Positions 1-6,426 of a stretch of DNA of 18,522 nucleotides are shown here, in pieces. The notes under the pieces were generated by a model. It did not search any database. It had not been told where the DNA came from and worked only from the letters and a program-made list of their open reading frames with translations. The DNA is from Candidatus Bathyarchaeota archaeon (lineage in GTDB: Archaea; Thermoproteota; DRAE01). How positions within the stretch are numbered: the stretch's first letter is position 1; every line of letters starts with the position of its first letter. The stretch lies in NCBI GenBank assembly GCA_011041895.1, contig DRAE01000074.1:1-18522 (forward strand), given 5' to 3'. A program made the translations under genes and the position numbers.

Positions 1-207
1 GGCAAAGTTTCAGTATACAATCCCTTTAATAAGAACGAGGTTAGAAACTGTATCAATGAAGCTGTGAAAATCCTGTTGGATCTGAATAGCCTTCTACAGC
101 TAAAGACAGTAAACCCTCGCGTCCTGAAAGAGATATATAAGAGAATATGGCGTGTAAGGGATGCATTGCATAAAATCTATGAGGTTCGATACTATAGGAG
201 GTGGTAG
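1..207 (+). CDS. C-terminal end of an unrecognised protein (5' truncated)
   Basis: Frame 1 is open from the first base to a TAG at 205-207, giving 68 residues of a protein whose start lies outside the window. The tail is rich in Lys, Arg and Leu, predicted mostly helical, and ends Tyr-Tyr-Arg-Arg-Trp. I do not recognise a family. Its last codons double as the Shine-Dalgarno sequence of purA (AGGAGGTG, 196-203), and its stop lies one base before the likely purA initiation site, so the two genes are probably co-transcribed and translationally coupled. It could be a helical domain of a larger protein or a small helical protein. No function is proposed. Confidence 0.6.
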   Translation, partial: GKVSVYNPFNKNEVRNCINEAVKILLDLNSLLQLKTVNPRVLKEIYKRIWRVRDALHKIYEVRYYRRW

Positions 208-1222
208 CATCTACGTAACCGTAGTCGTAGGAGGCTTCTTTGGGGATGAGGGAAAGGGCAAGATAGTCTCGTATCTCGCCCTGAAAGACGATGTTGATGT
301 AGGGATAAGAGCAGGCGTGGGCCCAAATGCAGGCCACACAGTTTATCATCAAGGCAGAGAGTTTAAACTTAGGCAGATACCATCATCCTTTGTAAATAGG
401 AGAACTAGGCTCCTAATACCAGCAGGAGTTCTTGTGAACCCTAGGCTACTTCTAGAGGAAATTGAAGCAACTAAATGTCATGGGAGACTTGGCATAGATG
501 CCCAAGCAGGCATCATTGAGAGCCACCACATTGAATACGAGGAGAAGTCAAGCCACTTAACCAAGAAAATAGGCTCAACTAGGTCTGGATGTGGTATAGC
601 AAACGCTGAAAGAGCTTTAAGGAAATTAAAGCTTGCATGTGAGATCCCTGAACTTAAGCCCTACATAGTCAATGTATCAGCTGAGGTCAATGATGCCATA
701 GAAGCCGACAAGAAAATTCTAGTCGAAGGTACCCAGGGAACATTCTTATCACTGTATCATGGAACGTATCCCTTTGTGACCTCAAAGGATACAACAGCTT
801 CAGCATGCTGTGCCGATGTCGGAATTGGGCCAACTAGAGTCACCGATGTCATAATAGTTTTCAAGTCCTATGTTACGAGGGTTGGAGAAGGCCCTTTACC
901 GGGAGAACTATCCAAAGATGAAGCAAAGAAACGTGGATGGGTTGAAATAGCAACTGTAACTGGACGAACGAGAAGAGCAGCCCCCTTCAATTTTGAACTT
1001 GCTAAAACAGCTATCAGGTTAAATGGAGCTACACAGGTTGCCTTGACAAAGCTTGATATACTATTCCCAAAGGCTTACAATATAAGAGACTTTGAAAGCC
1101 TTCCAAAGGAGGCTAAAGCCTTCATAGAAGACATTGAATCAGAGCTTAAGATTCCAGTAACCATTATAAGCACAGGTCCATATACTGAGCAGGTGATAGA
1201 TTTAAGAGGGGAAAAGTTATAG
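161..1222 (+). CDS. purA: Adenylosuccinate synthetase
   Basis: PurA makes adenylosuccinate from IMP, aspartate and GTP, the first committed step to AMP. The P-loop GGFFGDEGKGK sits where the family normally has G-x-Q-W-GDEGKGK. Other signatures are GPNAGHT, VEGTQG (usually VEGAQG), a DTTASACCADVGIGPTRV segment and a late TGRTRR loop. The open frame begins at ATG 161 (353 residues), with a second ATG at 179 (347 residues). Archaeal PurA proteins are about 335-340 residues and begin a few residues before the P-loop, which corresponds to the ATC at 209 (337 residues), exactly where a perfect Shine-Dalgarno points. I list the outer ATG because ATC initiation is unproven. The gene overlaps the upstream reading frame if it starts at either ATG, and is followed after 31 bases by the eL33 gene. 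Confidence 0.93.
   Translation: MHCIKSMRFDTIGGGSIYVTVVVGGFFGDEGKGKIVSYLALKDDVDVGIRAGVGPNAGHTVYHQGREFKLRQIPSSFVNRRTRLLIPAGVLVNPRLLLEEIEATKCHGRLGIDAQAGIIESHHIEYEEKSSHLTKKIGSTRSGCGIANAERALRKLKLACEIPELKPYIVNVSAEVNDAIEADKKILVEGTQGTFLSLYHGTYPFVTSKDTTASACCADVGIGPTRVTDVIIVFKSYVTRVGEGPLPGELSKDEAKKRGWVEIATVTGRTRRAAPFNFELAKTAIRLNGATQVALTKLDILFPKAYNIRDFESLPKEAKAFIEDIESELKIPVTIISTGPYTEQVIDLRGEKL
196..203 (+). promoter_or_regulatory. Perfect Shine-Dalgarno sequence before an ATC codon in purA
   Basis: AGGAGGTG matches eight consecutive bases of the archaeal anti-Shine-Dalgarno complement (AGGAGGTGATC). It is the strongest such site seen before any gene here. Five bases separate it from the in-frame ATC at 209-211, the position where PurA homologues usually begin. 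No ATG, GTG or TTG in the purA frame lies within a useful distance downstream. Confidence 0.7.
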
Positions 1223-1253
1223 TTTCCTAAATAATGTTAGGCGGGCGATAACT

Positions 1254-1529
1254 ATGCCAAAGAAAATAGAGGCATGGATAGTCAACTTCAGACTTGGCGG
1301 AAAAAGAGTTTATCCAAAGCAACTAATACTCAAAGTGAAAGATGAATATGAAAAAGATGCTGACCCAAACAAGATGCTAGGGAGCAGAGTAGAGATACCT
1401 TGGATACATGAAACCTTTATAGGTAAAATAACGAAAAAACATGGAAAGCATCATTGGTTGGCCACCTTCAGAAAGGGGCTTCCAGGGCAAGTTCTTGGGC
1501 ATACTGTTTATATCTACTTAAGGGACTAG
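1254..1529 (+). CDS. rpl35ae: Ribosomal protein eL33 (L35Ae)
   Basis: This 91-residue basic protein matches the L35Ae family of the large ribosomal subunit. It has an N-terminal strand with the family's N-F/Y-R-x-G-x-R pattern, a central IGKITKKHGKHH segment equivalent to the family's GKI...HG loop, and the conserved KGLPGQVLGHTVYI C-terminus. Length agrees with archaeal homologues (roughly 85-100 residues). GGCGGGCGAT lies just upstream of the ATG as a Shine-Dalgarno-like sequence. The gene sits 31 bases after purA and 22 bases before the DUF460 gene, so all three are probably one transcript. eL33 is patchily distributed in archaea, which favours a TACK or Thermococcales-like source over most Euryarchaeota. 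Confidence 0.88.
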   Translation: MPKKIEAWIVNFRLGGKRVYPKQLILKVKDEYEKDADPNKMLGSRVEIPWIHETFIGKITKKHGKHHWLATFRKGLPGQVLGHTVYIYLRD

Positions 1530-1551
1530 CTCTTATTTTATAAGTGACTGT

Positions 1552-3543
1552 ATGGCTAAGAAGATAATTATCGGCATAGACATTGAGCCAAGCCGCAAAA
1601 CATTCTCAGTCGCAATTTTCAAGCATGGGGAACGCTCTATTCGAAGACTACAAGGCTTAAGTGTTCAAGATTTAATTTCCCTGATAAAGGAAGTTAATCC
1701 ATCAATGATAGCAGTCGACAACATATTTGAGCTTGGATCAGCCTCCGAGATCTTTTCTATATTTGAGAATTTTCCAGGAGTCGAGATAATCCAAGTAACT
1801 GGCCCCCCATTTAAGGGGCTTTCACTTCAGAAGATAGCTAAAATGCATAATCTACCAATTCCAAGAAGCAGTATCCAAGAAGCTGAGACAGCGGCGGTGT
1901 TAGCCCATAAAGGATGTGGATGTAAAGTTAAATTGTTCGAAGATGAATGTGAGATCATAGTGTCGAGAGGCAGAAGTCCCGGCAGGGGAGGTTCAAGTGC
2001 ATTAAGATTAGCTAGGATGGTTGAAGCGAAGGTTGCTACTGTAACCAACGAGATAGCATCTATACTGAAGAAGAACAAGATTGCCTTCGACATGTACTGT
2101 GAGGAAAGCAAGTTTGGAGTTAAGCGTGCCCTATTCAACGTTTACGTTCCATATCGTGTCATCCATAGAGTTTTAAGAGGTCTAAAAGGTTCACAGGATG
2201 TCAATGTAGAAATCAAACCCGTCAGAAGGAGAAGAATTACATTCATAGAAGAGGGTAAGGAATCCAAGCTTCCAAGTCTACCTAAAAGAAAACTCATTGT
2301 AGGAATCGACCCTGGCATGACAACGGCAATTGCGATCTTTGATCTAGACATGAGGCTGCTTCATACAGAGAGCAAAAAGGAGTTTCACATGGATGAAATC
2401 ATAAGTAGAATACTCTTTTTTGGCGTCCCATTGATCATAGGTGTGGACGTTAATCCTCCACCGCAGCTTGCAAAGCAGATAGCTTCCAAATTCAATGCAG
2501 TGCTCTCATATCCACCAAGAAATCTCTCCTCAAGAGATAAAATGGAGCTTCTCAAAAAACACTTCGCTGGTTCAATATCTGAGCTTGATGTGCACGAAAG
2601 AGATGCGATTTCAGCAGCTATCAGAGCATTTCTGACATATAAGAGACTATTTGAAACAGTGGATAGGGTCATAGACTATCTTTCAGTGGACATTGACAGA
2701 GAGGAGGTTAAATCGCTCATAGTGAGAAACGTTAACTTAAAGGATGCCATTAGAAAAGTTCTCCTAGGAGAGATTGGTTCGAAAAAATCGGTTAAGAAAA
2801 TCGATGAAAAGCTGTTAACTAGTAGAATAGAAACATTGAAAAAGCAGATCTCCGAGAGAGATCGCATCATATCTCTCTTTAAAGAGAAGGTTGAAAATCT
2901 CGAAAGGGAGATCGAAAAGTATAGGAGACGTGAGAAGGCTTTACTCGGTGAAATCGAAAAACTTAACCAGAAGATTTCAAAGCTTAAGTCCGACGTTATG
3001 CGTGAAAAAACTCTCCAGGACATGAAGAGACAAATAGAATCTCTTAGAAGCTATATCCGAAAACTTGAATCTGAAAATCGTAACTTAAGAGAGCAAATAA
3101 ACATCATGAACTCCCTGAGAAGAAGAGCTGTGAAGGGCGAAATCACAATACTTGTGCCTGTGCCTAAGTTCACTTCTTCCGTAATCGATGATCTCATCGA
3201 GAAGGGACTTATCCAAGATGGAGATGTTGTCCTCTTAGAGGATGCAAGTGGTGGAGGTAAAAGTACAGCTTTAAACATAGTTAAGAAAAGGATTAAAGCC
3301 ATCATCGTCATGAAATCCAAACTTTCAGATCAAGCACTTGAAATCTTTGAAAAATACGATATCCCAGTAATTGACGGAGAATTCCTAAAAGGTCACATAA
3401 AGTTAGAGGCTGGGACATATTATATAGCAACTCAGAAACTTGAGGAAGCTGTGGATGCTTGGAAGAAAAAGGTTAGAGAGCAAATTACGCGAGACCTAAA
3501 GGAAATTATTCTTGAGGAGCGCTTCCGAGAATATACGCAATAA
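1552..3543 (+). CDS. DUF460 / COG2433 protein with two RNase H-like folds and a coiled coil
   Basis: This 663-residue protein has the archaeal DUF460 architecture. An N-terminal RNase H/RuvC-like segment begins GID at residue 8. A basic middle region (about 140-235) includes VRRRR. A second RNase H-like domain starts GIDPGMTT at 251, with further acidic residues at D299 (IIGVDV) and in the HERDA motif at 348-352, the arrangement expected of a RuvC-like nuclease. A long charged coiled coil covers about 420-520. A final globular domain (about 530-640) carries a DASGGG loop. The family is predicted to act on nucleic acid, but its substrate is unknown. The gene follows eL33 closely, and its last 38 bases overlap the convergent rio2 gene, so an RNA or ribosome-related role is a reasonable inference only. 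Confidence 0.87.
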   Translation: MAKKIIIGIDIEPSRKTFSVAIFKHGERSIRRLQGLSVQDLISLIKEVNPSMIAVDNIFELGSASEIFSIFENFPGVEIIQVTGPPFKGLSLQKIAKMHNLPIPRSSIQEAETAAVLAHKGCGCKVKLFEDECEIIVSRGRSPGRGGSSALRLARMVEAKVATVTNEIASILKKNKIAFDMYCEESKFGVKRALFNVYVPYRVIHRVLRGLKGSQDVNVEIKPVRRRRITFIEEGKESKLPSLPKRKLIVGIDPGMTTAIAIFDLDMRLLHTESKKEFHMDEIISRILFFGVPLIIGVDVNPPPQLAKQIASKFNAVLSYPPRNLSSRDKMELLKKHFAGSISELDVHERDAISAAIRAFLTYKRLFETVDRVIDYLSVDIDREEVKSLIVRNVNLKDAIRKVLLGEIGSKKSVKKIDEKLLTSRIETLKKQISERDRIISLFKEKVENLEREIEKYRRREKALLGEIEKLNQKISKLKSDVMREKTLQDMKRQIESLRSYIRKLESENRNLREQINIMNSLRRRAVKGEITILVPVPKFTSSVIDDLIEKGLIQDGDVVLLEDASGGGKSTALNIVKKRIKAIIVMKSKLSDQALEIFEKYDIPVIDGEFLKGHIKLEAGTYYIATQKLEEAVDAWKKKVREQITRDLKEIILEERFREYTQ

Positions 3544-4396
3544 CCTCCTCAGAACTTACATTTATCCTAAATTTTCGGGAGAAAAATCTCACTATATTCT
3601 CAACGTCTCTTCTCAAATATTCATTTGCTAACGGATGCTTTCTATGAACATACTGTGGCCAATCAATTAGCAAAACTCCTTCCTCAGTAACCATGACATT
3701 GTAATGGCTGAAATCCGCGTGTATAATGTTCTTTTCATAGGCTTTCTTCAGGTTGTTAATTATAAGTTCAAGAACGTACGATGGGTCATCTAAGTCTTTA
3801 ACGTCGCTCAGTGGTATCCCGTATATTTCGCCCATGACGACCACGTGTCTATTATGAGCTACTGGCCTTGGAACACTAACCTCTGGATGTAGCCTTTTAA
3901 GTGCTCTGTATTCTCTTCTGGCAGATATCATAGATCTTTTAATCCAAGTCAACTGTTTCCTAGGTTCAGCTTCTAGATAATATGCCCTCCTAACTTGAAT
4001 ATGCTTGAAGCTGAGTCTTCCTATTCTAAAGAACTTTATTGCAACTCTTTCCCCTGAGGATGTTAAAGCTGTATATACGTCAGACTCCTTTCCAACCCCT
4101 ATCTTGTCTCCTATAGCCTCGATAACGCCTCTATTTACTAATGCATTTATTGCCAAGGCATCATATCCATGCATGTTAATATAAAATCCAAGGTAAGGTT
4201 TTCTCCTTGCTCGTATAAGTTTAAGCTTATGCAGTTTTCTCAACGTGTATTCACACTTGCTTTCAGTCATTCCAAGACTCTTAACAATAATCTCCATTGG
4301 AACGTAGTAGTACCTTGGAGCCTGGTCTTCGAGAAATTTCAAAACTTTGAAGTCTCTATCTATTAACTGCCTATATACCCTAGCTGCGTGAAGCAT
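3506..4396 (-). CDS. rio2: RIO2-family serine/threonine kinase/ATPase
   Basis: RIO2 is an atypical kinase/ATPase that acts in late maturation of the small ribosomal subunit in archaea and eukaryotes. An N-terminal winged-helix domain (about 1-90) precedes the RIO fold. The nucleotide loop GVGKESDVYTA is at 100-110, the ATP-anchoring lysine is K121 (VAIKFF), the catalytic loop IHADFSHYN has D228 and N233, and the metal-binding IDWPQ has D245 (usually IDFPQ). All key residues are present and 296 residues is normal for archaeal RIO2. The start overlaps the end of pyrG by 17 bases, implying a shared transcript. The 3' end overlaps the DUF460 gene by 38 bases in convergent orientation, which is long for such an overlap. 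Confidence 0.95.
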   Translation of the reverse strand: MLHAARVYRQLIDRDFKVLKFLEDQAPRYYYVPMEIIVKSLGMTESKCEYTLRKLHKLKLIRARRKPYLGFYINMHGYDALAINALVNRGVIEAIGDKIGVGKESDVYTALTSSGERVAIKFFRIGRLSFKHIQVRRAYYLEAEPRKQLTWIKRSMISARREYRALKRLHPEVSVPRPVAHNRHVVVMGEIYGIPLSDVKDLDDPSYVLELIINNLKKAYEKNIIHADFSHYNVMVTEEGVLLIDWPQYVHRKHPLANEYLRRDVENIVRFFSRKFRINVSSEEVIAYILGSAPQE

Positions 4397-6002
4397 TCTT
4401 CAAACGTAAGATAGTATCTATGAAATCTAAAAATACTGGTTCAGGTTTACCAGGTCTTGAAATAAACTCTGGATGATACTGTGTCGCTATGAAATATGGA
4501 TGATCTGGTATCTCTAATGCCTCGACTATTTCACCATGTTCGCTGAACGCAGAGAATACTAATCCATGTTTTTCAAGAAGTGCCCTATATTCATTGTTTA
4601 AGCCATATCTGTGTCTGTGTCTCTCATAGATTTCTTCGCGACCATAGATGGAGTATAATCTCGTCCCCTTCACGATGGAGATCTTATGTAATCCGAGTCT
4701 CATTGTGCCCCCTTTTTCCTTGAGCTGTTTCTGCTCTTGTAGAAGAGTTACTACAAGATGTTTTGCATTAGGGTCGATTTCCTCACTATGAGCCCCCTCA
4801 AGTTTAACTACGTTCCTGGCATACTCTACTGCAGCAAGCTGAAATCCGAAACATAGTCCAAGGAAAGGTTTTTCATTTTCTCTACAGTATCTTATAGCCT
4901 CTATTTTCCCCTCAGCGCCTCTTTCTCCAAATCCTCCTGGAACAACTACTCCATCAAATCTGTCGAGAACATTTATGGAAAGCTTTCCCTGTTCTATTCT
5001 ATCACTGGGTATAAGCTTAATGTCGACAGCAACCCTCCTATAGGCTGCTGCATGCTTTAAGGCTTCTATAAGGCTCACATAAGCATCCTTTAACTCGGCA
5101 TATTTGCCACATAAACCTACAGTGATCGTGTCAACGGTATTCTTAAACCCGTCAACAATTTTCCTCCAAGAACTCCAATCAGGTTTCCTATGCTCAAGCT
5201 TAAGCCTTCTAAGCACAGTCTCTCCAAGTCCTTGCTGGTCTAGATAAAGTGGAGCTTCATATATGACGTCTAGATCCGGAAGCGAAAAGATGCATTCGAT
5301 ATCAACATTACAGAATAGAGCTATTTTTTCTCGTGCCCCCTTTCTCAGAGGTTTTGTAGATCTGCAGATGATGATATCGGGCTGTATTCCTATTCTTCTA
5401 AGCTCTTGTACACTATGCTGTGTAGGCTTAGTTTTTTGCTCTCCAGTCGTGGACAAAGTAGGAACTAGCGTCACATGCACAAACATCATGTTGTCATGTC
5501 CCTTCTTAAGGGCTAGCTGTCTAAGAGCCTCTAGGAATGGTAGGCCCTCAATGTCTCCTACAGTTCCTCCAACCTCTATTATCAGTACATCAGGCCTACT
5601 CTTTCTTTCGACAAGCCTTATTCTACTCTTTATCTCGTTGGTGATGTGCGGTATTATTTGAACGCATTTTCCAAGATAGTCTCCTCGCCGCTCCCTCTTT
5701 ATAACCTCCAAATAAACTTGCCCTGTAGTTATGTTATTGATTCTCGAAAGTGAAAGGTCGAGAAATCTCTCATAGTTTCCAAGGTCCATGTCCGCCTCGT
5801 ACCCGTCATCGAGCACAAATATTTCTCCATGTATGTAGGGGTTCATTGTTCCAGCATCTATGTTCAGATAGGGATCAATTTTAATAACGTTAACCTTAAA
5901 GCCGCGGACTTGTAAGCATTTTCCTATTGAGCATGTCACAATGCCCTTGCCAAGTCCTGAAAGTACGCCACCTGTGACAACTATGTTTTTTACCGGGTTC
6001 AT
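4380..6002 (-). CDS. pyrG: CTP synthase (glutamine-hydrolysing)
   Basis: PyrG converts UTP to CTP using ATP and glutamine. The N-terminal synthetase domain (about 1-270) starts with the P-loop VTGGVLSGLGKGI, slightly different from the common VVSSLGKG form, and contains DPYLNIDAGTMNPYIHGEIF and VEVGGTVGDIE-type motifs. The C-terminal class I glutamine amidotransferase domain has the oxyanion strand PGGFGERG, the nucleophile Cys384 in GLCFGFQ (commonly GICLGMQ) and the His/Glu pair in QYHPEF. Length of 540 residues is typical. A TATA-like box about 25-35 bases upstream suggests a very short leader. rio2 follows with a 17-base overlap. Together with pyrC further on, the window covers two pyrimidine steps. 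Confidence 0.97.
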   Translation of the reverse strand: MNPVKNIVVTGGVLSGLGKGIVTCSIGKCLQVRGFKVNVIKIDPYLNIDAGTMNPYIHGEIFVLDDGYEADMDLGNYERFLDLSLSRINNITTGQVYLEVIKRERRGDYLGKCVQIIPHITNEIKSRIRLVERKSRPDVLIIEVGGTVGDIEGLPFLEALRQLALKKGHDNMMFVHVTLVPTLSTTGEQKTKPTQHSVQELRRIGIQPDIIICRSTKPLRKGAREKIALFCNVDIECIFSLPDLDVIYEAPLYLDQQGLGETVLRRLKLEHRKPDWSSWRKIVDGFKNTVDTITVGLCGKYAELKDAYVSLIEALKHAAAYRRVAVDIKLIPSDRIEQGKLSINVLDRFDGVVVPGGFGERGAEGKIEAIRYCRENEKPFLGLCFGFQLAAVEYARNVVKLEGAHSEEIDPNAKHLVVTLLQEQKQLKEKGGTMRLGLHKISIVKGTRLYSIYGREEIYERHRHRYGLNNEYRALLEKHGLVFSAFSEHGEIVEALEIPDHPYFIATQYHPEFISRPGKPEPVFLDFIDTILRLKNASRS

Positions 6003-6025
6003 TACATTTTACCAATTAATCTACA

Positions 6026-6040
6026 ACATAAAAATAATTC
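6026..6040. promoter_or_regulatory. AT-rich TATA-like element, possibly bidirectional (pyrG and guide RNA)
   Basis: The run ACATAAAAATAATTC resembles an archaeal TATA box on both strands. Read on the minus strand it would start transcription near 6008, a few bases before the pyrG ATG. Read on the plus strand it would start near 6058-6063, just before the C box of the candidate guide RNA. No experimental evidence is available; the assignment rests on spacing and composition. Confidence 0.4.
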
Positions 6041-6059
6041 CCGGTTGCGTCTTATGAAT

Positions 6060-6128
6060 TATAGGATGATGAAGAGCTTTCTATTCAGAGCTCTCGGCAA
6101 TGAAGAGTGATGGGCAGTCTGATTACGC
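6060..6128 (+). ncRNA. Candidate C/D box guide sRNA
   Basis: In the only sizeable intergenic gap, a consensus C box ATGATGA (6066-6072) and a consensus D box CTGA (6119-6122) are 57 nt apart end to end, the usual size of archaeal C/D box RNAs. Between them lie a D'-like CAGA (6086-6089) and a C'-like ATGAAGA (6100-6106, one mismatch to RTGATGA). This leaves a 13-nt guide before D' (6073-6085) and a 12-nt guide before D (6107-6118), the expected archaeal spacing. A TATA-like element about 30 bases upstream fits. The D' to C' spacer of 10 nt is slightly long, and I see no strong terminal stem. Such RNAs direct 2'-O-methylation with L7Ae, Nop5 and fibrillarin. I could not assign a target. The exact ends are uncertain. 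Confidence 0.55.
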
Positions 6129-6422
6129 TTAGCCTGTAATTACATTTGCTAAGTTAAATGTTAACACCCAGAAAAACATCCATGAAATAAAGTATACTCC
6201 TATCCCCTCCTTATAGAAGTCCATCTCCTCAAGCTTTTCAGCGTTAATTGGCAGTACATTTTTTGCAATTATTATTGACAAAATATAAGTTACGATCGCT
6301 AGTGCTAGCCCTCTGCTGCCTGACAACTTTAATAACGTGCATAAAACTCCTATAAATAGACCGAGAACCATCCTGAACCAATATATCTTTGACCTCTCAC
6401 GTAACACTTCATCCGAGGACAT
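6129..6422 (-). CDS. EMC6/Rab5IP-like three-helix membrane protein
   Basis: This 97-residue protein has a short charged N-terminus and three hydrophobic segments at about 17-33, 38-53 and 73-93. The pattern resembles eukaryotic EMC6: a first helix opening with an aromatic-Arg pair, then a L-K-L-S-G-S-R-G turn comparable to EMC6's G-L-T-G-L-Y-G, a second helix, a short acidic/basic linker, and a third helix W-M-F-F-W-V-L-T comparable to V-L-F-W-T-F-L. EMC6 belongs to the ER membrane protein complex that inserts membrane proteins; archaeal relatives fall in the same Rab5IP-type family. Assignment is by remembered pattern, not by search. Its ATG shares a CATG with the start region of the divergent rqcH gene. 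An AT box inside rqcH could be its promoter. Confidence 0.62.
   Translation of the reverse strand: MSSDEVLRERSKIYWFRMVLGLFIGVLCTLLKLSGSRGLALAIVTYILSIIIAKNVLPINAEKLEEMDFYKEGIGVYFISWMFFWVLTFNLANVITG
6380..6390 (+). promoter_or_regulatory. Putative TATA box of rqcH/NEMF
   Basis: AATATATCTTT lies about 40-47 bases before ATG 6427, predicting a transcript start near 6410 and a short leader that would still contain the GAGG Shine-Dalgarno at 6415-6418. The element lies inside the coding region of the divergent EMC6-like gene. TATAAATAG at 6351-6359 is an alternative. Confidence 0.35.
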
Positions 6423-6426
6423 GACT

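Noticed and set aside
2676..3023. 115-residue minus-strand Ser/Phe/Leu-rich open frame opposite the DUF460 coiled coil
   Set aside because: Its composition is the reverse complement of a Glu/Lys/Arg-rich coiled coil, a usual shadow frame.
3229..3270. Walker A-like GGGKST near residue 567 of the DUF460 protein
   Set aside because: The spacing does not fit G-x4-G-K-S/T, there is no Walker B partner, and the segment matches the family's conserved DASGGG loop in its C-terminal domain.
5263..5661. 132-residue plus-strand open frame inside pyrG
   Set aside because: It is antisense to conserved CTP synthase coding, has no upstream Shine-Dalgarno and shows no recognisable domain.
6070..6093. AGAGCT...AGCTCT inverted repeat after pyrG, as a terminator or operator
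   Set aside because: It has only a 6-base stem, lies within the candidate guide RNA and is upstream, not downstream, of pyrG; no T-run follows on the useful strand.
6337..6426. N-terminal extension of the rqcH reading frame to ATG 6337
   Set aside because: It would be read antisense through the EMC6-like gene, adds 30 residues absent from the family, and the Shine-Dalgarno and motif numbering favour ATG 6427.
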